DNA of 64,000 nt from Renibacterium sp043789415. GTDB lineage: Bacteria; Actinomycetota; Actinomycetes; Actinomycetales; Micrococcaceae. The notes beneath the pieces were generated by a model. It was given only the letters and a program-made list of their open reading frames with translations. It did no database searches and had not been told where the DNA came from. This document shows, one piece after another, positions 34,224 through 42,308 of this stretch. Position 1 is the first letter of the stretch. Each line of letters opens with the position of its first letter. The stretch spans positions 62,001 through 126,000 of the forward strand of contig NZ_JBDLLW010000002.1 in the NCBI RefSeq assembly GCF_043789415.1. The letters run 5' to 3'. A program made the translations under genes and the position numbers.

Positions 34224-35447
34224 CTAAGCCTTGCCGAAATCAACCCGGGGCGGCTGCCAGCCGCTCCGGGTTTTCCATGCCTCCAAAGCGAGCTCTGCTG
34301 CCTCGGTGAACCACGGTTCTTTCGCCTCGGCGTAGCCGGCGGTCGAAACATCGCTGGCATGTGCAGCAGCCACCCGGCGCTTTTCCGCGAGATATTCGGC
34401 CCTGATCTTCGGATCGGCCCGCAGCCAATCCCGAAAGGCCAGCGCATAGTTCGCTCCAGCAGAGCCCTCCACCCGAACGTGCAGATTCACCGGGCGGCCT
34501 GGATCAGCATTGGCATGGAACCGTTTCCGCCAGTGCTCGGGCTCCGGGTCGAAGCTCTTCGGAGTATCCCTGGAGATATCAGGCAAACCAGGGAATCCGG
34601 CTGCTGCGAGAGTTGGTGCTAAGTCGTCCGCGACCCCGAGCGAGCGCACCCTGAGCTGCAAATCAATCACATCCTTGGCTTCCAGGCCCGGCACCGCGGT
34701 GGAGCCGATATGGTCCACGCCGATTCCCCGCTCACCCGTCGCCGCCAGGATCCTGTTCGCGAGCCGTTGCGCCTGAGCCGGCCAGCTGGGGTCCGCCGGG
34801 AACAGCATCGCCGGGCCGTTGCGCTGCGCTCGTGCTCCCCGCGCAAGATTGGCGGCGAAAGGCAGCAGCCGTTCCTTCCAGAGCGCCTCCACCCGTAACA
34901 GTAGTTCCTGTTCCGCACCGTTGTTCTCGAGCACCACATCGGCCACCGCGAGTCGTTGCTCTCTGCTCGCCTGAGCAGTGATTCTTTCCCTGGCCGCCTG
35001 CTCACTCAGGCCGCGCCGCTCGATCAGACGCCGACGTCGTAAGTCCTCGGCGGCGTCGACCACGATCACCAAATGAAATTTAGCTCCTTGACCGGTTTCG
35101 GCCAGTAAGGGAATATCTTGAACCACCACGGCGTCTGAAGCTGCCTGCGCGCTGAGTTCAGCGGCTCTGCTCCGCACCCTGGGATGCACGATGGCATTGA
35201 GTTGCTCACGCAATTTCTGATCGGCAAAGATCAGCGTGCCCAGCCGGGCCCGGTCCAAACTGCCATCGGCGGCGAAGACTTCCGCACCAAAAATCTTCCG
35301 GATCTCTTCGAGTCCTTCGGTGCCGGGAGCTACTACCTCCCGGGCGAGCCGATCAGCGTCGATGAGCACCGCCCCGAGTTCCACAAGGCGGTGGGCGACC
35401 AATGATTTTCCAGCGGCGATGCCACCGGTGAGGCCTATCGAAAGCAT
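34224..35447 (-). CDS. coaE: Dephospho-CoA kinase fused to a GrpB domain
   Basis: Residues 1 to about 200 are dephospho-CoA kinase, catalysing the last step of CoA synthesis, with P-loop GGIAAGKS at 8-15, IDADRLAREV near 34 and EQAARERITAQASREQR near 150. Residues about 215-400 are a GrpB/UPF0157 nucleotidyltransferase-like domain (RGIGVDHIGSTAVPGLEAKDVIDLQ region). This fusion is common in actinomycetes; the role of the GrpB half is not settled. It ends 5 bp from the convergent small membrane protein gene. Confidence 0.95.
   Translation of the reverse strand: MLSIGLTGGIAAGKSLVAHRLVELGAVLIDADRLAREVVAPGTEGLEEIRKIFGAEVFAADGSLDRARLGTLIFADQKLREQLNAIVHPRVRSRAAELSAQAASDAVVVQDIPLLAETGQGAKFHLVIVVDAAEDLRRRRLIERRGLSEQAARERITAQASREQRLAVADVVLENNGAEQELLLRVEALWKERLLPFAANLARGARAQRNGPAMLFPADPSWPAQAQRLANRILAATGERGIGVDHIGSTAVPGLEAKDVIDLQLRVRSLGVADDLAPTLAAAGFPGLPDISRDTPKSFDPEPEHWRKRFHANADPGRPVNLHVRVEGSAGANYALAFRDWLRADPKIRAEYLAEKRRVAAAHASDVSTAGYAEAKEPWFTEAAELALEAWKTRSGWQPPRVDFGKA
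34242..34272 (+). terminator. Intrinsic terminator of the DUF4190 gene, inside coaE
   Basis: A 14-bp stem (34242-34255 with 34259-34272, one G-T wobble) with a 3-nt loop is followed on the plus strand by TTTTCC. It lies 24 nt after the DUF4190 stop and inside the last codons of coaE. Confidence 0.7.
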
Positions 35448-35469
35448 GTTTCCAGCTTAGACTAGCGCC

Positions 35470-35829
35470 GTGTCAGAACTGCGGACACGGCCTGCGGTGA
35501 GCTTGCGCCCGGTCGATGAGCAAATGCTCTCCGATTTGATCGAGTTAGCGCTCTGCGACGCCGCCCAGGTCTCGGGTTCGGTGCGCCTCGCTTACTTGGA
35601 CGCCGAAAGTCTGGAAATCGGGATCTGGCTCGGCAAGAGTGCCCGTGCTCGGGGCATCGGCAGCGCCGCACTCTCCCTGGTGCTGGACGAAGCGCGTCGG
35701 CTGGGAGCGTGCCGGGTGCTGGCCCGAACCACCCTGTCTAACCATGGAGCACGAGCAATTCTGGTGGCGCATGGAGCAACTGAGTCCGTCAGCGGCGAAC
35801 AGGTCACCGCGGAACTAGCGCTGAGTTAA
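35470..35829 (+). CDS. Short GNAT-family acetyltransferase
   Basis: The 119-residue protein starts with GTG 22 bp from the divergent coaE gene. SLEIGIWLGKSARARGIGSAALSLVLDEA (residues about 46-74) contains the acetyl-CoA loop with ARARGIGSAA, and VLARTTLSNHGARAILVAHGA resembles the C-terminal part of RimJ/RimL-type acetyltransferases. At 119 residues it is shorter than usual because the N-terminal strands are compressed. The substrate is unknown. Its stop overlaps the stop of a possible convergent zinc-ribbon ORF. Confidence 0.75.
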   Translation: MSELRTRPAVSLRPVDEQMLSDLIELALCDAAQVSGSVRLAYLDAESLEIGIWLGKSARARGIGSAALSLVLDEARRLGACRVLARTTLSNHGARAILVAHGATESVSGEQVTAELALS

Positions 35830-36050
35830 ACGGCTTGCGGCACCCTTCCGGCGTGCTTGGACAGCCGATGTCCGCAGTGCTGGCACTTACTCTGGGCGGC
35901 AGCCACGATTTCCGTGATGCCGAACGTCCGCACGCCCATCATCACCCGCCGAGTCGTTCGAAGTGTGCGGCCCAGCGCAGATGCCTGGCAACTGCTGCAA
36001 TTGCCGCATCGCGGAGAAACTTGAGAGGGAAAAACTTGAGAGTTCTGCAC
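35826..36050 (-). CDS. Possible small zinc-ribbon protein (74 aa)
   Basis: A GTG-initiated frame encodes 74 residues with CGNC at 15-18 and CQHCGHRLSKH starting at 56, a CxxC-x37-CxxC pattern that could bind zinc. The C-terminal CxxCGHxxxxH resembles zinc-ribbon ends of small actinobacterial proteins. There is no good ribosome binding site before the GTG, and internal ATGs (residues 37-38) would lose the first pair. Competing plus-strand frames here look less protein-like. Hence only moderate confidence that it is a gene. Confidence 0.4.
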   Translation of the reverse strand: MQNSQVFPSQVSPRCGNCSSCQASALGRTLRTTRRVMMGVRTFGITEIVAAAQSKCQHCGHRLSKHAGRVPQAV

Positions 36051-36115
36051 CCTTTAAGTCTGCCGATGTCGAGCGGCGGCCGCCTCGGTTCAAGGGTGGA
36101 GATTCGGGTGGAGAT

Positions 36116-36520
36116 CTAGTTGGGCATCGCGATCACAAAGCGTGGGCCCGATCCAGCGGCGCCCGGCTGAAGTCGATCCGAGAACTCCGGCAGCTCCAAG
36201 GTGAAGGCGGTACCGAGATCCCGATGATAGTCAGGGTCGTCGCTGATCACTGTCACCTGGGCTGGGCTGATCTCCCGGACCACCACATAAATCGGTTCCT
36301 CGGCGTCGTCCACACTCAGCTTCCAGCGTCGCGCCAAATACTCCAGGCCTGCCCCGATCAACAGCTCTTCGGCTTCGTCATAATCGAGCGCTTCTGCATG
36401 GTTCTCCACTGGCCTTCCCAGCAGATCGCGGGGCACGAAACCGTCGTCGAGCATCTCCAGATAGCCAACGATCTCACGGTCATCCGGGCGGATCACCCGG
36501 ATCCATTCTTCGGGAATCAT
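36116..36520 (-). CDS. Conserved-looking hypothetical protein (134 aa)
   Basis: The ATG at 36520 (MIPEEWIRVIRP) is chosen because GAGG lies 5 bases upstream; an in-frame ATG at 36583 adds poorly supported sequence. The protein is acidic, with strand-like segments RVIRPDDREIVGYLEM, RRWKLSVD and PIYVVVREISPAQVTVI, and a phenyl-rich end GPRFVIAMP. There is no signal peptide, membrane segment or catalytic motif that I recognise. Function is unknown. Confidence 0.75.
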   Translation of the reverse strand: MIPEEWIRVIRPDDREIVGYLEMLDDGFVPRDLLGRPVENHAEALDYDEAEELLIGAGLEYLARRWKLSVDDAEEPIYVVVREISPAQVTVISDDPDYHRDLGTAFTLELPEFSDRLQPGAAGSGPRFVIAMPN

Positions 36521-36643
36521 TGGAGCCTCTTTCCGGGATAGTCCACTATGGTCGGGATGGCTCACTGTAGCGATAGCGAGCATCCTGGCCTCGTTAGGCT
36601 ATCGCGTCCGCAGGCCTGGTACCCACCCCTTTCAAAACCAACC

Positions 36644-36722
36644 GTCCCAGTGAATGTTACGGATGGTGCATATGTGGCAAATATTCCGCCTGATCCGCAA
36701 CATCTGTACCACTCAGTGGGAC
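36644..36722. repeat. Palindromic intergenic element, copy 1
   Basis: GTCCCAGTGA at 36644 and TCAGTGGGAC ending at 36722 are terminal inverted repeats matching at 9 of 10 positions; the arm continues as ATGTTAC. A related 77-bp element is at 49171-49247. There is no coding capacity. Confidence 0.6.
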
Positions 36723-36753
36723 AACCGGTTAACAGGGTTGGCCTTAAACACAG

Positions 36754-36785
36754 CTGGGGCCGTCACTCGAAAGTGACGGCCCCAG
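36754..36785. terminator. Perfect 14-bp hairpin, likely bidirectional terminator
   Basis: CTGGGGCCGTCACT (36754-36767), loop CGAA, AGTGACGGCCCCAG (36772-36785). It lies beyond the repeat array downstream of rpsA. On the minus strand TGTGTTTAAG follows. Confidence 0.6.
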
Positions 36786-36798
36786 ACTGAACTCAGTT

Positions 36799-37000
36799 AG
36801 TGAGCGAAAGTGCCTCAGTAGAGCGGGGCACGAGGGACCCGCCGTGGCGGCGAAGCCGACACCGTGAAAGTACCCCGGTAGAGCGGGGCACGAGGGACCC
36901 GCCGTGGCGGCGAAGCCGACACCGTGAAAGTACCCCGGTAGAGCGGGGCACGAGGGACCCGCTGTGGCGGCGAAGCCGACACTGCGGGAGTGCCCCGCTC
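36799..37000. repeat. 60-bp tandem hairpin repeat array directly after rpsA
   Basis: Units at 36818-36877 and 36878-36937 are identical over 60 bp. A third at 36938-36997 diverges in its last 20 bp, and a degenerate part precedes the first. On the minus strand each unit can fold with an outer stem (GGGGYAC with GTGCCCC) and an inner GTG-CGGC-TTC-GCCG-CAC stem. The copy nearest rpsA has the most extensive pairing. The array begins 2 nt after the rpsA stop. Confidence 0.9.
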
Positions 37001-37002
37001 TC

Positions 37003-38478
37003 TTAGTTTCCGGTCAGCTTCTCACGCAGTGCGGCCAGAGCTTCGTCGGAAGCCAGGGTACCGGCGTCGGCGGTAGGAGCCTCGACAGCTGAAGAGTAGC
37101 TGGTCGGAGCGGCTTCGCTGCCAGCTTCGGACTCTGCAGCGGCGTCGTCCGCAGCGTGCTGAGCGACCTGCTTCTTGTGAGCTTCCCAGCGAGTCTGGGC
37201 TTCAGCGTACTGCTGCTCCCAGGTAGCACGCTGGGTCTCGAAGCCCTCAAGCCACTCGTTGGACTCCGGATCGAAGCCCTCCGGGTACTTGTAGTTGCCC
37301 TCTTCGTCGTACTCAGCGGCCATGCCGTAGAGTGCCGGATCGAATTCGGTCGACTCGGGGTCAACGCCCTCATTCGCCTGCTTGAGCGACAGCGAGATCC
37401 GACGACGCTCGAGATCGATGTCGATGACCTTGACGAACAGCTCGTCACCGACGGAGACGACCTGCTCAGCGAGCTCAACGTGGCGCACGGCCAGCTCGGA
37501 GATGTGCACCAGGCCCTCGATGCCGTCTTCGACGCGAACGAACGCACCGAACGGAACCAGCTTGGTCACGCGGCCCGGGACGACCTGGCCCAGAGCGTGC
37601 GTCCGGGCGAAGGTCTGCCACGGATCTTCCTGGGTGGCCTTGAGCGAGAGCGAAACCCGCTCGCGATCCAGATCGACTTCGAGCACCTCGACGGTGACTT
37701 CCTGTCCGACCTCGACAACCTCGGAGGGGTGATCGATGTGCTTCCAGGAGAGCTCGGAAACGTGAACGAGTCCGTCGACGCCGCCCAGGTCCACGAAGGC
37801 ACCGAAGTTGACGATCGAGGAAACGACGCCGGGACGAACCTGGCCCTTTTCCAGCTTGTTGAGGAAGGTCGAGCGAACCTCGGACTGGGTCTGCTCGAGC
37901 CAAGCACGACGGGAGAGCACCACGTTATTGCGGTTCTTGTCGAGCTCGATGATCTTCGCTTCGATCTGCTGACCGATGTACGGAGCCAAGTCGCGCACTC
38001 GACGCATCTCGACGAGCGAAGCGGGCAGGAAGCCGCGCAGGCCGATATCCAGGATCAGGCCGCCCTTGACAACCTCGATGACCGTACCGGTGACCACACC
38101 GTCTTCTTCCTTGACCTTCTCGATATCGCCCCAGGCACGCTCGTACTGCGCACGCTTCTTGGACAGGATCAGGCGGCCTTCTTTGTCTTCCTTGGTCAGA
38201 ACCAGGGCTTCGACTTCGTCGCCCACGGAAACGACCTCTGAAGGGTCGACGTCGTGCTTGATGGAAAGCTCGCGGGAAGGGATAACGCCTTCGGTCTTGT
38301 AGCCGATGTCGAGCAGAACTTCGTCACGGTCAACCTTGACGACAGTGCCTTCGACGAGATCGCCGTCATTGAAGTACTTGATGGTGGCATCAATAGCGGC
38401 GAGGAAATCCTCAGAAGTACCGATGTCGTTGATCGCAACGACAGGAGTACTGGTCTTTTCTGGGGTGGTGATGGTCAT
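37003..38478 (-). CDS. rpsA: 30S ribosomal protein S1
   Basis: The ATG at 38478 (MTITTPEKTS) fits the family; a further in-frame ATG at 38541 lies upstream in the leader. The 491-residue protein has four S1 RNA-binding domains at about residues 34-105, 120-188, 205-275 and 290-362, seen as repeats of GTVVKVDRDEVLLDIGYKTEG, GTVIEVVKGGLILDIGLRG, VSSIVNFGAFVDLGG and VTKLVPFGAFVRVEDGIEG. A long acidic Ala-rich tail follows, as in actinobacteria. It helps mRNA reach the ribosome. A good promoter lies about 80 bp upstream, and a hairpin array follows the stop. Confidence 0.97.
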   Translation of the reverse strand: MTITTPEKTSTPVVAINDIGTSEDFLAAIDATIKYFNDGDLVEGTVVKVDRDEVLLDIGYKTEGVIPSRELSIKHDVDPSEVVSVGDEVEALVLTKEDKEGRLILSKKRAQYERAWGDIEKVKEEDGVVTGTVIEVVKGGLILDIGLRGFLPASLVEMRRVRDLAPYIGQQIEAKIIELDKNRNNVVLSRRAWLEQTQSEVRSTFLNKLEKGQVRPGVVSSIVNFGAFVDLGGVDGLVHVSELSWKHIDHPSEVVEVGQEVTVEVLEVDLDRERVSLSLKATQEDPWQTFARTHALGQVVPGRVTKLVPFGAFVRVEDGIEGLVHISELAVRHVELAEQVVSVGDELFVKVIDIDLERRRISLSLKQANEGVDPESTEFDPALYGMAAEYDEEGNYKYPEGFDPESNEWLEGFETQRATWEQQYAEAQTRWEAHKKQVAQHAADDAAAESEAGSEAAPTSYSSAVEAPTADAGTLASDEALAALREKLTGN

Positions 38479-38558
38479 GTAGTAGGGACTCCGATGTGGA
38501 TAGTTTTGGGAAAAATCTCTTTGAGCACGGCTTGCAGACACGCAATACGCGCCCGTTT

Positions 38559-38587
38559 AGTCTAGTTGGATCTGGCAAGTAACGCAA
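38559..38587 (-). promoter_or_regulatory. Promoter of rpsA
   Basis: On the minus strand a -35 TTGCGT (38587-38582) and a -10 TAGACT (38564-38559) are separated by exactly 17 bp, giving a 5' leader of about 75 nt before the rpsA ATG. Confidence 0.6.
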
Positions 38588-38637
38588 AACACGTTTCGGG
38601 CCCGTGACGCCGTTCCAGCGAGAGATCAGAGGACCGA

Positions 38638-39933
38638 CTAAAAATGGCTTGCACAGAACGGCGGACGCTCCACCGCGAAGAGGCGTTGAGCGAGTTCGAC
38701 GGCGCCGCTCCGATGCTCGCTGATCCGCCCTGCGGCACACAGAATACTCGCCGGAACACCACCCAGATAAAGCGAACTAAGATCCGCGATATCCAAGCTC
38801 ACATCGGGCTTTTCAGCGTGATCCACCACTGAGACCTTGGCTTTCCCTCTGACCACGAGAAGCTGGAAGATCCCGGACGTCAGTTGAAGCGGATCGGACA
38901 CCTCCAGGCAGAGCTCACCATCGGCCGGGTATTCGCGGGCCTCCAAGGCTTGCACGACATCCAGGATCCGCAACCACAGCATGTCTTTTTCGGCGCTGAC
39001 ACTCAGGCACCGCCGATCGCTGAGCGCCCACTCCAGTGGATCCTCCGCAGGTGCCTGCTGCCAGCGGATCTGCTCAATCAGGTCGATAGCCGCCAGATGC
39101 TGCCAGAGCTCCAGATATGCCTGATCCGTGGCCGCCACCAGATCAATGACCTCCACCGCGGTCGGCTGAGTGTCCCAGCCGAGAAACTTATAGGAGACAT
39201 AGCCGTCTGGCTGGCCTTCGGCGTCATAGTGCAACGCACTGAGCACATTCTCGTCTTCTTCATTCCTCCAGGCGCCCATTCCAGCGGCAAGATAACGGTA
39301 GCCTTCGAGCCTGTCGATTGACCCCGGCTGACTGCGATGCCAGGGAGCGAAGATCTTCGGAGCCAGTTCCACCAGGGCCTGCCGCGGGACGGCCTCCACC
39401 CTGCCGGGGAGTTCCTGGCTCAGCTGAAACCTAGGCCCCACATCGACCGTCACGGAGCGCTCTTTAGTGGCTACTCCAAAACCAAAGCGCCGGTAGATGC
39501 CACCCTCCGAAGCGGTGAGCGCCGCGAGAGCGAGCCCGTCCCGCTTGGCGCGGAGCAGGTTCTCGCTCATCATCCTGCTCAGTATGCCGCGCCGCCGGTG
39601 CGTGCTACGAACCGTTACCGCGGTCACCAAAAGAGTCGGCAACATCTTTCCGAAACCGATATTGAGCTCTTTGACCAAGCTTCCGAAAGTGGCAATCGGC
39701 CGTTCTCGGTCAAAGGAGTACTCGGCTGGCTGCCCGAGCTGATAGACGGCGGTGTGCTGATGCCCATCCTTGACCCGGATCGCCAGTGAGGTGTTGATCT
39801 GCTCGACACTGCGTTTCGGGCTGTGGAAGCCGTGATTCACCGCACGGATCCACTCCACCGCCTGCTGGTACCCGGGCTCATCCGGAGCGGCGGCCGGAAA
39901 GCGCCTGATCTGGTAGTCGTCGTCGAAAGCCAT
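38638..39933 (-). CDS. Eis-like GNAT N-acetyltransferase, copy 1
   Basis: The 431-residue protein has the Eis family layout: an N-terminal GNAT domain with the acetyl-CoA loop VTVRSTHRRRGILSRMM near residue 105, a central GNAT-like domain, and a C-terminal SCP2-like domain (FQLLVVRGKAKVSVVDHAEKPDVSLDIADLSSLYLGG region) ending in a free C-terminal Phe, which in Eis is catalytic. Eis enzymes acetylate amines including aminoglycosides. Its ATG overlaps the stop of the upstream paralogue by one base (TAATG), so the pair is coupled. Confidence 0.88.
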   Translation of the reverse strand: MAFDDDYQIRRFPAAAPDEPGYQQAVEWIRAVNHGFHSPKRSVEQINTSLAIRVKDGHQHTAVYQLGQPAEYSFDRERPIATFGSLVKELNIGFGKMLPTLLVTAVTVRSTHRRRGILSRMMSENLLRAKRDGLALAALTASEGGIYRRFGFGVATKERSVTVDVGPRFQLSQELPGRVEAVPRQALVELAPKIFAPWHRSQPGSIDRLEGYRYLAAGMGAWRNEEDENVLSALHYDAEGQPDGYVSYKFLGWDTQPTAVEVIDLVAATDQAYLELWQHLAAIDLIEQIRWQQAPAEDPLEWALSDRRCLSVSAEKDMLWLRILDVVQALEAREYPADGELCLEVSDPLQLTSGIFQLLVVRGKAKVSVVDHAEKPDVSLDIADLSSLYLGGVPASILCAAGRISEHRSGAVELAQRLFAVERPPFCASHF

Positions 39934-41258
39934 TAAAAAGCCGTTCTGGTCACCGGCGGCACCGGACTGCGGAACAAATCATCGAATAGCTCCAGGGCGG
40001 ACTCCGCAGTCTCCGCGGGCAGTCGCCCGGCCTGATGCAGAGTCCTGGCACTCACACCAGCTAAATAGAGCGAGCCCAACGCGGCGACGTCTAGTTCGAG
40101 GTCAACCGGTCCATCATCTTCACCGTGCGAGATCGTGCTCGGCTGCCCACCCTGCACCTTCAAGGTGAAGACCCCCGGGGTGCACCCCAGCGAATCCAGA
40201 ACTCGCAAGGTGATCTCGCCGTCAGCCCAGTATTTCCGGGCATTCAGCAGCGCTGGTACATCGAGCGGCCGCAACCAGAGCGAATCGACTTCCCGGGTCA
40301 CTTTGTAGCGGCGTGAATCGACGAGTGCCCACAGCAGCGGATCGCTGACCGGCGCTCCAGGCCATTCCACCGCCATCGAAAGATCAACCCCGCCGAGGAA
40401 CTGCCAAAGCGCTAGGTAAGAGTTCGAATTGAGCGCCAGCAGATCGATGATCTCGAGGGTCAGCGGCTTATGTTGATACCCCAGATGCTTATAACTGACA
40501 TAGCCGTCGATCTGACCATCCGATGCATAGTGAACGGCCACCCGAACCTTGCGATCGGGCTCAGGGTGGTCAAAGCTGCCTTCTCCGGCTACCAGCAACC
40601 GATAGTGATCAGGGCGGAGAATCGACCCGTACGTCGTGGCGTGAAAAGCTTCAAACAGCTCCGCCTGCACAGCCCCGGCAGAGCTCGTGGGAGCCAGTTC
40701 AACCTCACCGGTGGGCGCCGTGCGCAAGGCGAAGCCAAGCGAAGTATCCACTGTGACAAAGCGAGATCTGGTGGCTTCACCGAAACCGAACCGGCCATAA
40801 ATCGATGCTTCTGAGGCTGTGAGTGCGGCCAACGGCACACCTCGCTGCTTGGCGTCGGCGAGGTCCGCTGTGATCATCGCGGAAAGCAGACCACGCCGCC
40901 TGTGGCTGGGTCGCACGGTCACCGCGGTGATCATATCCACTGGCAATAGCCCGGCACCGACATTGATCGTGCCATCCGAAGAAGCATAGGTGGCAACTGG
41001 TTCCCGCCGCGGAAGGCTGCCTTGCCGAATCTGCTCGGCATAGGCCGCATACGCCCTTTGACCGTCTGCGGCAGCAGTTCCGACGAATGTGGGCTGATTC
41101 TCTTCAGCAATATCGCTTTCGTGGAATCCTCTGGCCACTGCGAGCATCCAGGACTTAGCGCGTTCATCCACGGTTCCCGCCGAATCAACCGAGTCCCTCA
41201 GCGGCCAGCATTCGAGAGTGTAGGGAAAATTCGTCTCTGGTTCTCGGATTACGCTCAC
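39933..41258 (-). CDS. Eis-like GNAT N-acetyltransferase, copy 2
   Basis: The GTG at 41258 (VSVIREPETN) is taken as start; a longer frame upstream is only antisense of the SDR gene. The 441-residue protein parallels the downstream copy: VTVRPSHRRRGLLSAMI near residue 115, SEASIYGRFGFGEATRSRFVTVD, and a C-terminal SCP2-like domain ending in Phe. The two copies are clearly paralogous but diverged, so the duplication is not recent. Substrates may be aminoglycosides, peptides or polyamines. It diverges from the SDR gene at 41337. Confidence 0.88.
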   Translation of the reverse strand: MSVIREPETNFPYTLECWPLRDSVDSAGTVDERAKSWMLAVARGFHESDIAEENQPTFVGTAAADGQRAYAAYAEQIRQGSLPRREPVATYASSDGTINVGAGLLPVDMITAVTVRPSHRRRGLLSAMITADLADAKQRGVPLAALTASEASIYGRFGFGEATRSRFVTVDTSLGFALRTAPTGEVELAPTSSAGAVQAELFEAFHATTYGSILRPDHYRLLVAGEGSFDHPEPDRKVRVAVHYASDGQIDGYVSYKHLGYQHKPLTLEIIDLLALNSNSYLALWQFLGGVDLSMAVEWPGAPVSDPLLWALVDSRRYKVTREVDSLWLRPLDVPALLNARKYWADGEITLRVLDSLGCTPGVFTLKVQGGQPSTISHGEDDGPVDLELDVAALGSLYLAGVSARTLHQAGRLPAETAESALELFDDLFRSPVPPVTRTAF

Positions 41259-41336
41259 AAGAATCCAGCCTAGTTCGCATCGTAGACAGAATGAAGCCCC
41301 TGACCTGGAGGGCACTCCAGCACCTAGCCTGGCAGG

Positions 41337-42308
41337 ATGACGAACAATCTTGAGAAGCAGGGCCAGCTGGGCAGCGGCTTCGGCGCGCAGAGCACCGCTG
41401 AGGAAGTGCTCTCCGGCATTGATCTCTCCGGGCAGACGGCGCTCATCACCGGCGGCTATTCGGGTATTGGTTTTGAAACCACCGCGGCCTTGAGCCGGGC
41501 CGGAGCTCGAGTGATCGTACCCGCCCGACGGCCCGAAGTCGCGCGGGAAGCCTTGAAAGAGCTGCCCGAGGTGGAGGTGGCGACCCTGGACCTCGGTGAT
41601 CTGGAGAGCGTCAGAGGCTTCGCCGAAGGATTCTTGGAAAGCGGACGGGTGCTGAACCTGGTGATCAATAACGCCGGTATCATGGCTTGCCCGGAGACCA
41701 GGGTGGGGCCCGGCTGGGAGGCTCAGTTCGCCACGAATCACCTCGGCCACTTCGCCCTGATCAACCGACTGCGCCCAGCGTTCGCCGAGCAGAGCCGGGT
41801 CATCGCACTGTCTTCCACTGGGCATTTCCGTTCCCCGATCCGCTGGGATGATGTGCAGTTCACCAGCGGTTATGACCACTGGCAGGCCTATGGGCAAGCC
41901 AAAACCGCCAACGCTCTCTTCGCGGTGCACTTGGATGCCCTAGGCGCGGAGAGCGGGTTGCACGCCTTTTCGGTGCATCCCGGAGGTATTTTCACCCCTC
42001 TGCAGCGTCACCTCTCCCTCGAGGATCAGATAGCGCTCGGCTGGCTCGCGGAAGACGGCACTCCCAGCCCCGCTGCCAGTGCGCATTTCAAAACTCCGGC
42101 GCAGGGGGCGGCCACCTCGGTGTGGGCTGCCACATCCGCCCTGCTCAAGGGTCACGGCGGGGTTTATTGCCAGGACTGCGACGTCGCCGAACCCGCGCTC
42201 GAAGACAATCCGGCCCTCGGCGGTGTGAAGGCCTGGGCGGTAGACGCCGAGCAAGCCCGTCGGCTCTGGGTACTCTCCGCCGAGCTGACCGGGGTCAATG
42301 CCTTCTAG
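41337..42308 (+). CDS. Short-chain dehydrogenase/reductase (retinol dehydrogenase-like)
   Basis: The 323-residue protein has the NAD(P)-binding TGGYSGIGFETT near residue 38, NNAG near 118, the catalytic Ser in ALSSTGHF and the YGQAKTANALFAVHLD active-site Tyr-x3-Lys. The length and LVINNAGIMACPETRVGPGWEAQFATNHLGHF (residues about 112-143) resemble the RDH/WWOX-type SDRs. The substrate is unknown. After its TAG stop the same frame stays open for 34 codons with strongly coding-like third positions, discussed as a finding. Confidence 0.88.
   Translation: MTNNLEKQGQLGSGFGAQSTAEEVLSGIDLSGQTALITGGYSGIGFETTAALSRAGARVIVPARRPEVAREALKELPEVEVATLDLGDLESVRGFAEGFLESGRVLNLVINNAGIMACPETRVGPGWEAQFATNHLGHFALINRLRPAFAEQSRVIALSSTGHFRSPIRWDDVQFTSGYDHWQAYGQAKTANALFAVHLDALGAESGLHAFSVHPGGIFTPLQRHLSLEDQIALGWLAEDGTPSPAASAHFKTPAQGAATSVWAATSALLKGHGGVYCQDCDVAEPALEDNPALGGVKAWAVDAEQARRLWVLSAELTGVNAF

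Larger units (their letters stand above)
36521..36797. other. Intergenic region with three palindromes
   Basis: This stretch has no convincing gene. It holds an inverted repeat GCGATAGC / GCTATCGC (36570-36577, 36598-36605), the 79-bp TCCCA-type palindromic element (36644-36722) and the perfect 14-bp hairpin at 36754-36785, then continues into the 60-bp repeat array. Confidence 0.8.

Noticed and set aside
36800..37006. A repetitive plus-strand frame encoding repeated ERGTRDP-type peptides
   Set aside because: It only reflects the 60-bp tandem repeat, whose unit length is a multiple of three; there is no ribosome binding site or sensible protein composition.
41259..41930. An N-terminal extension of the second Eis-like gene of over 200 residues
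   Set aside because: The extension is antisense to the well-supported SDR gene, whereas a GTG at 41258 starts the conserved domain.
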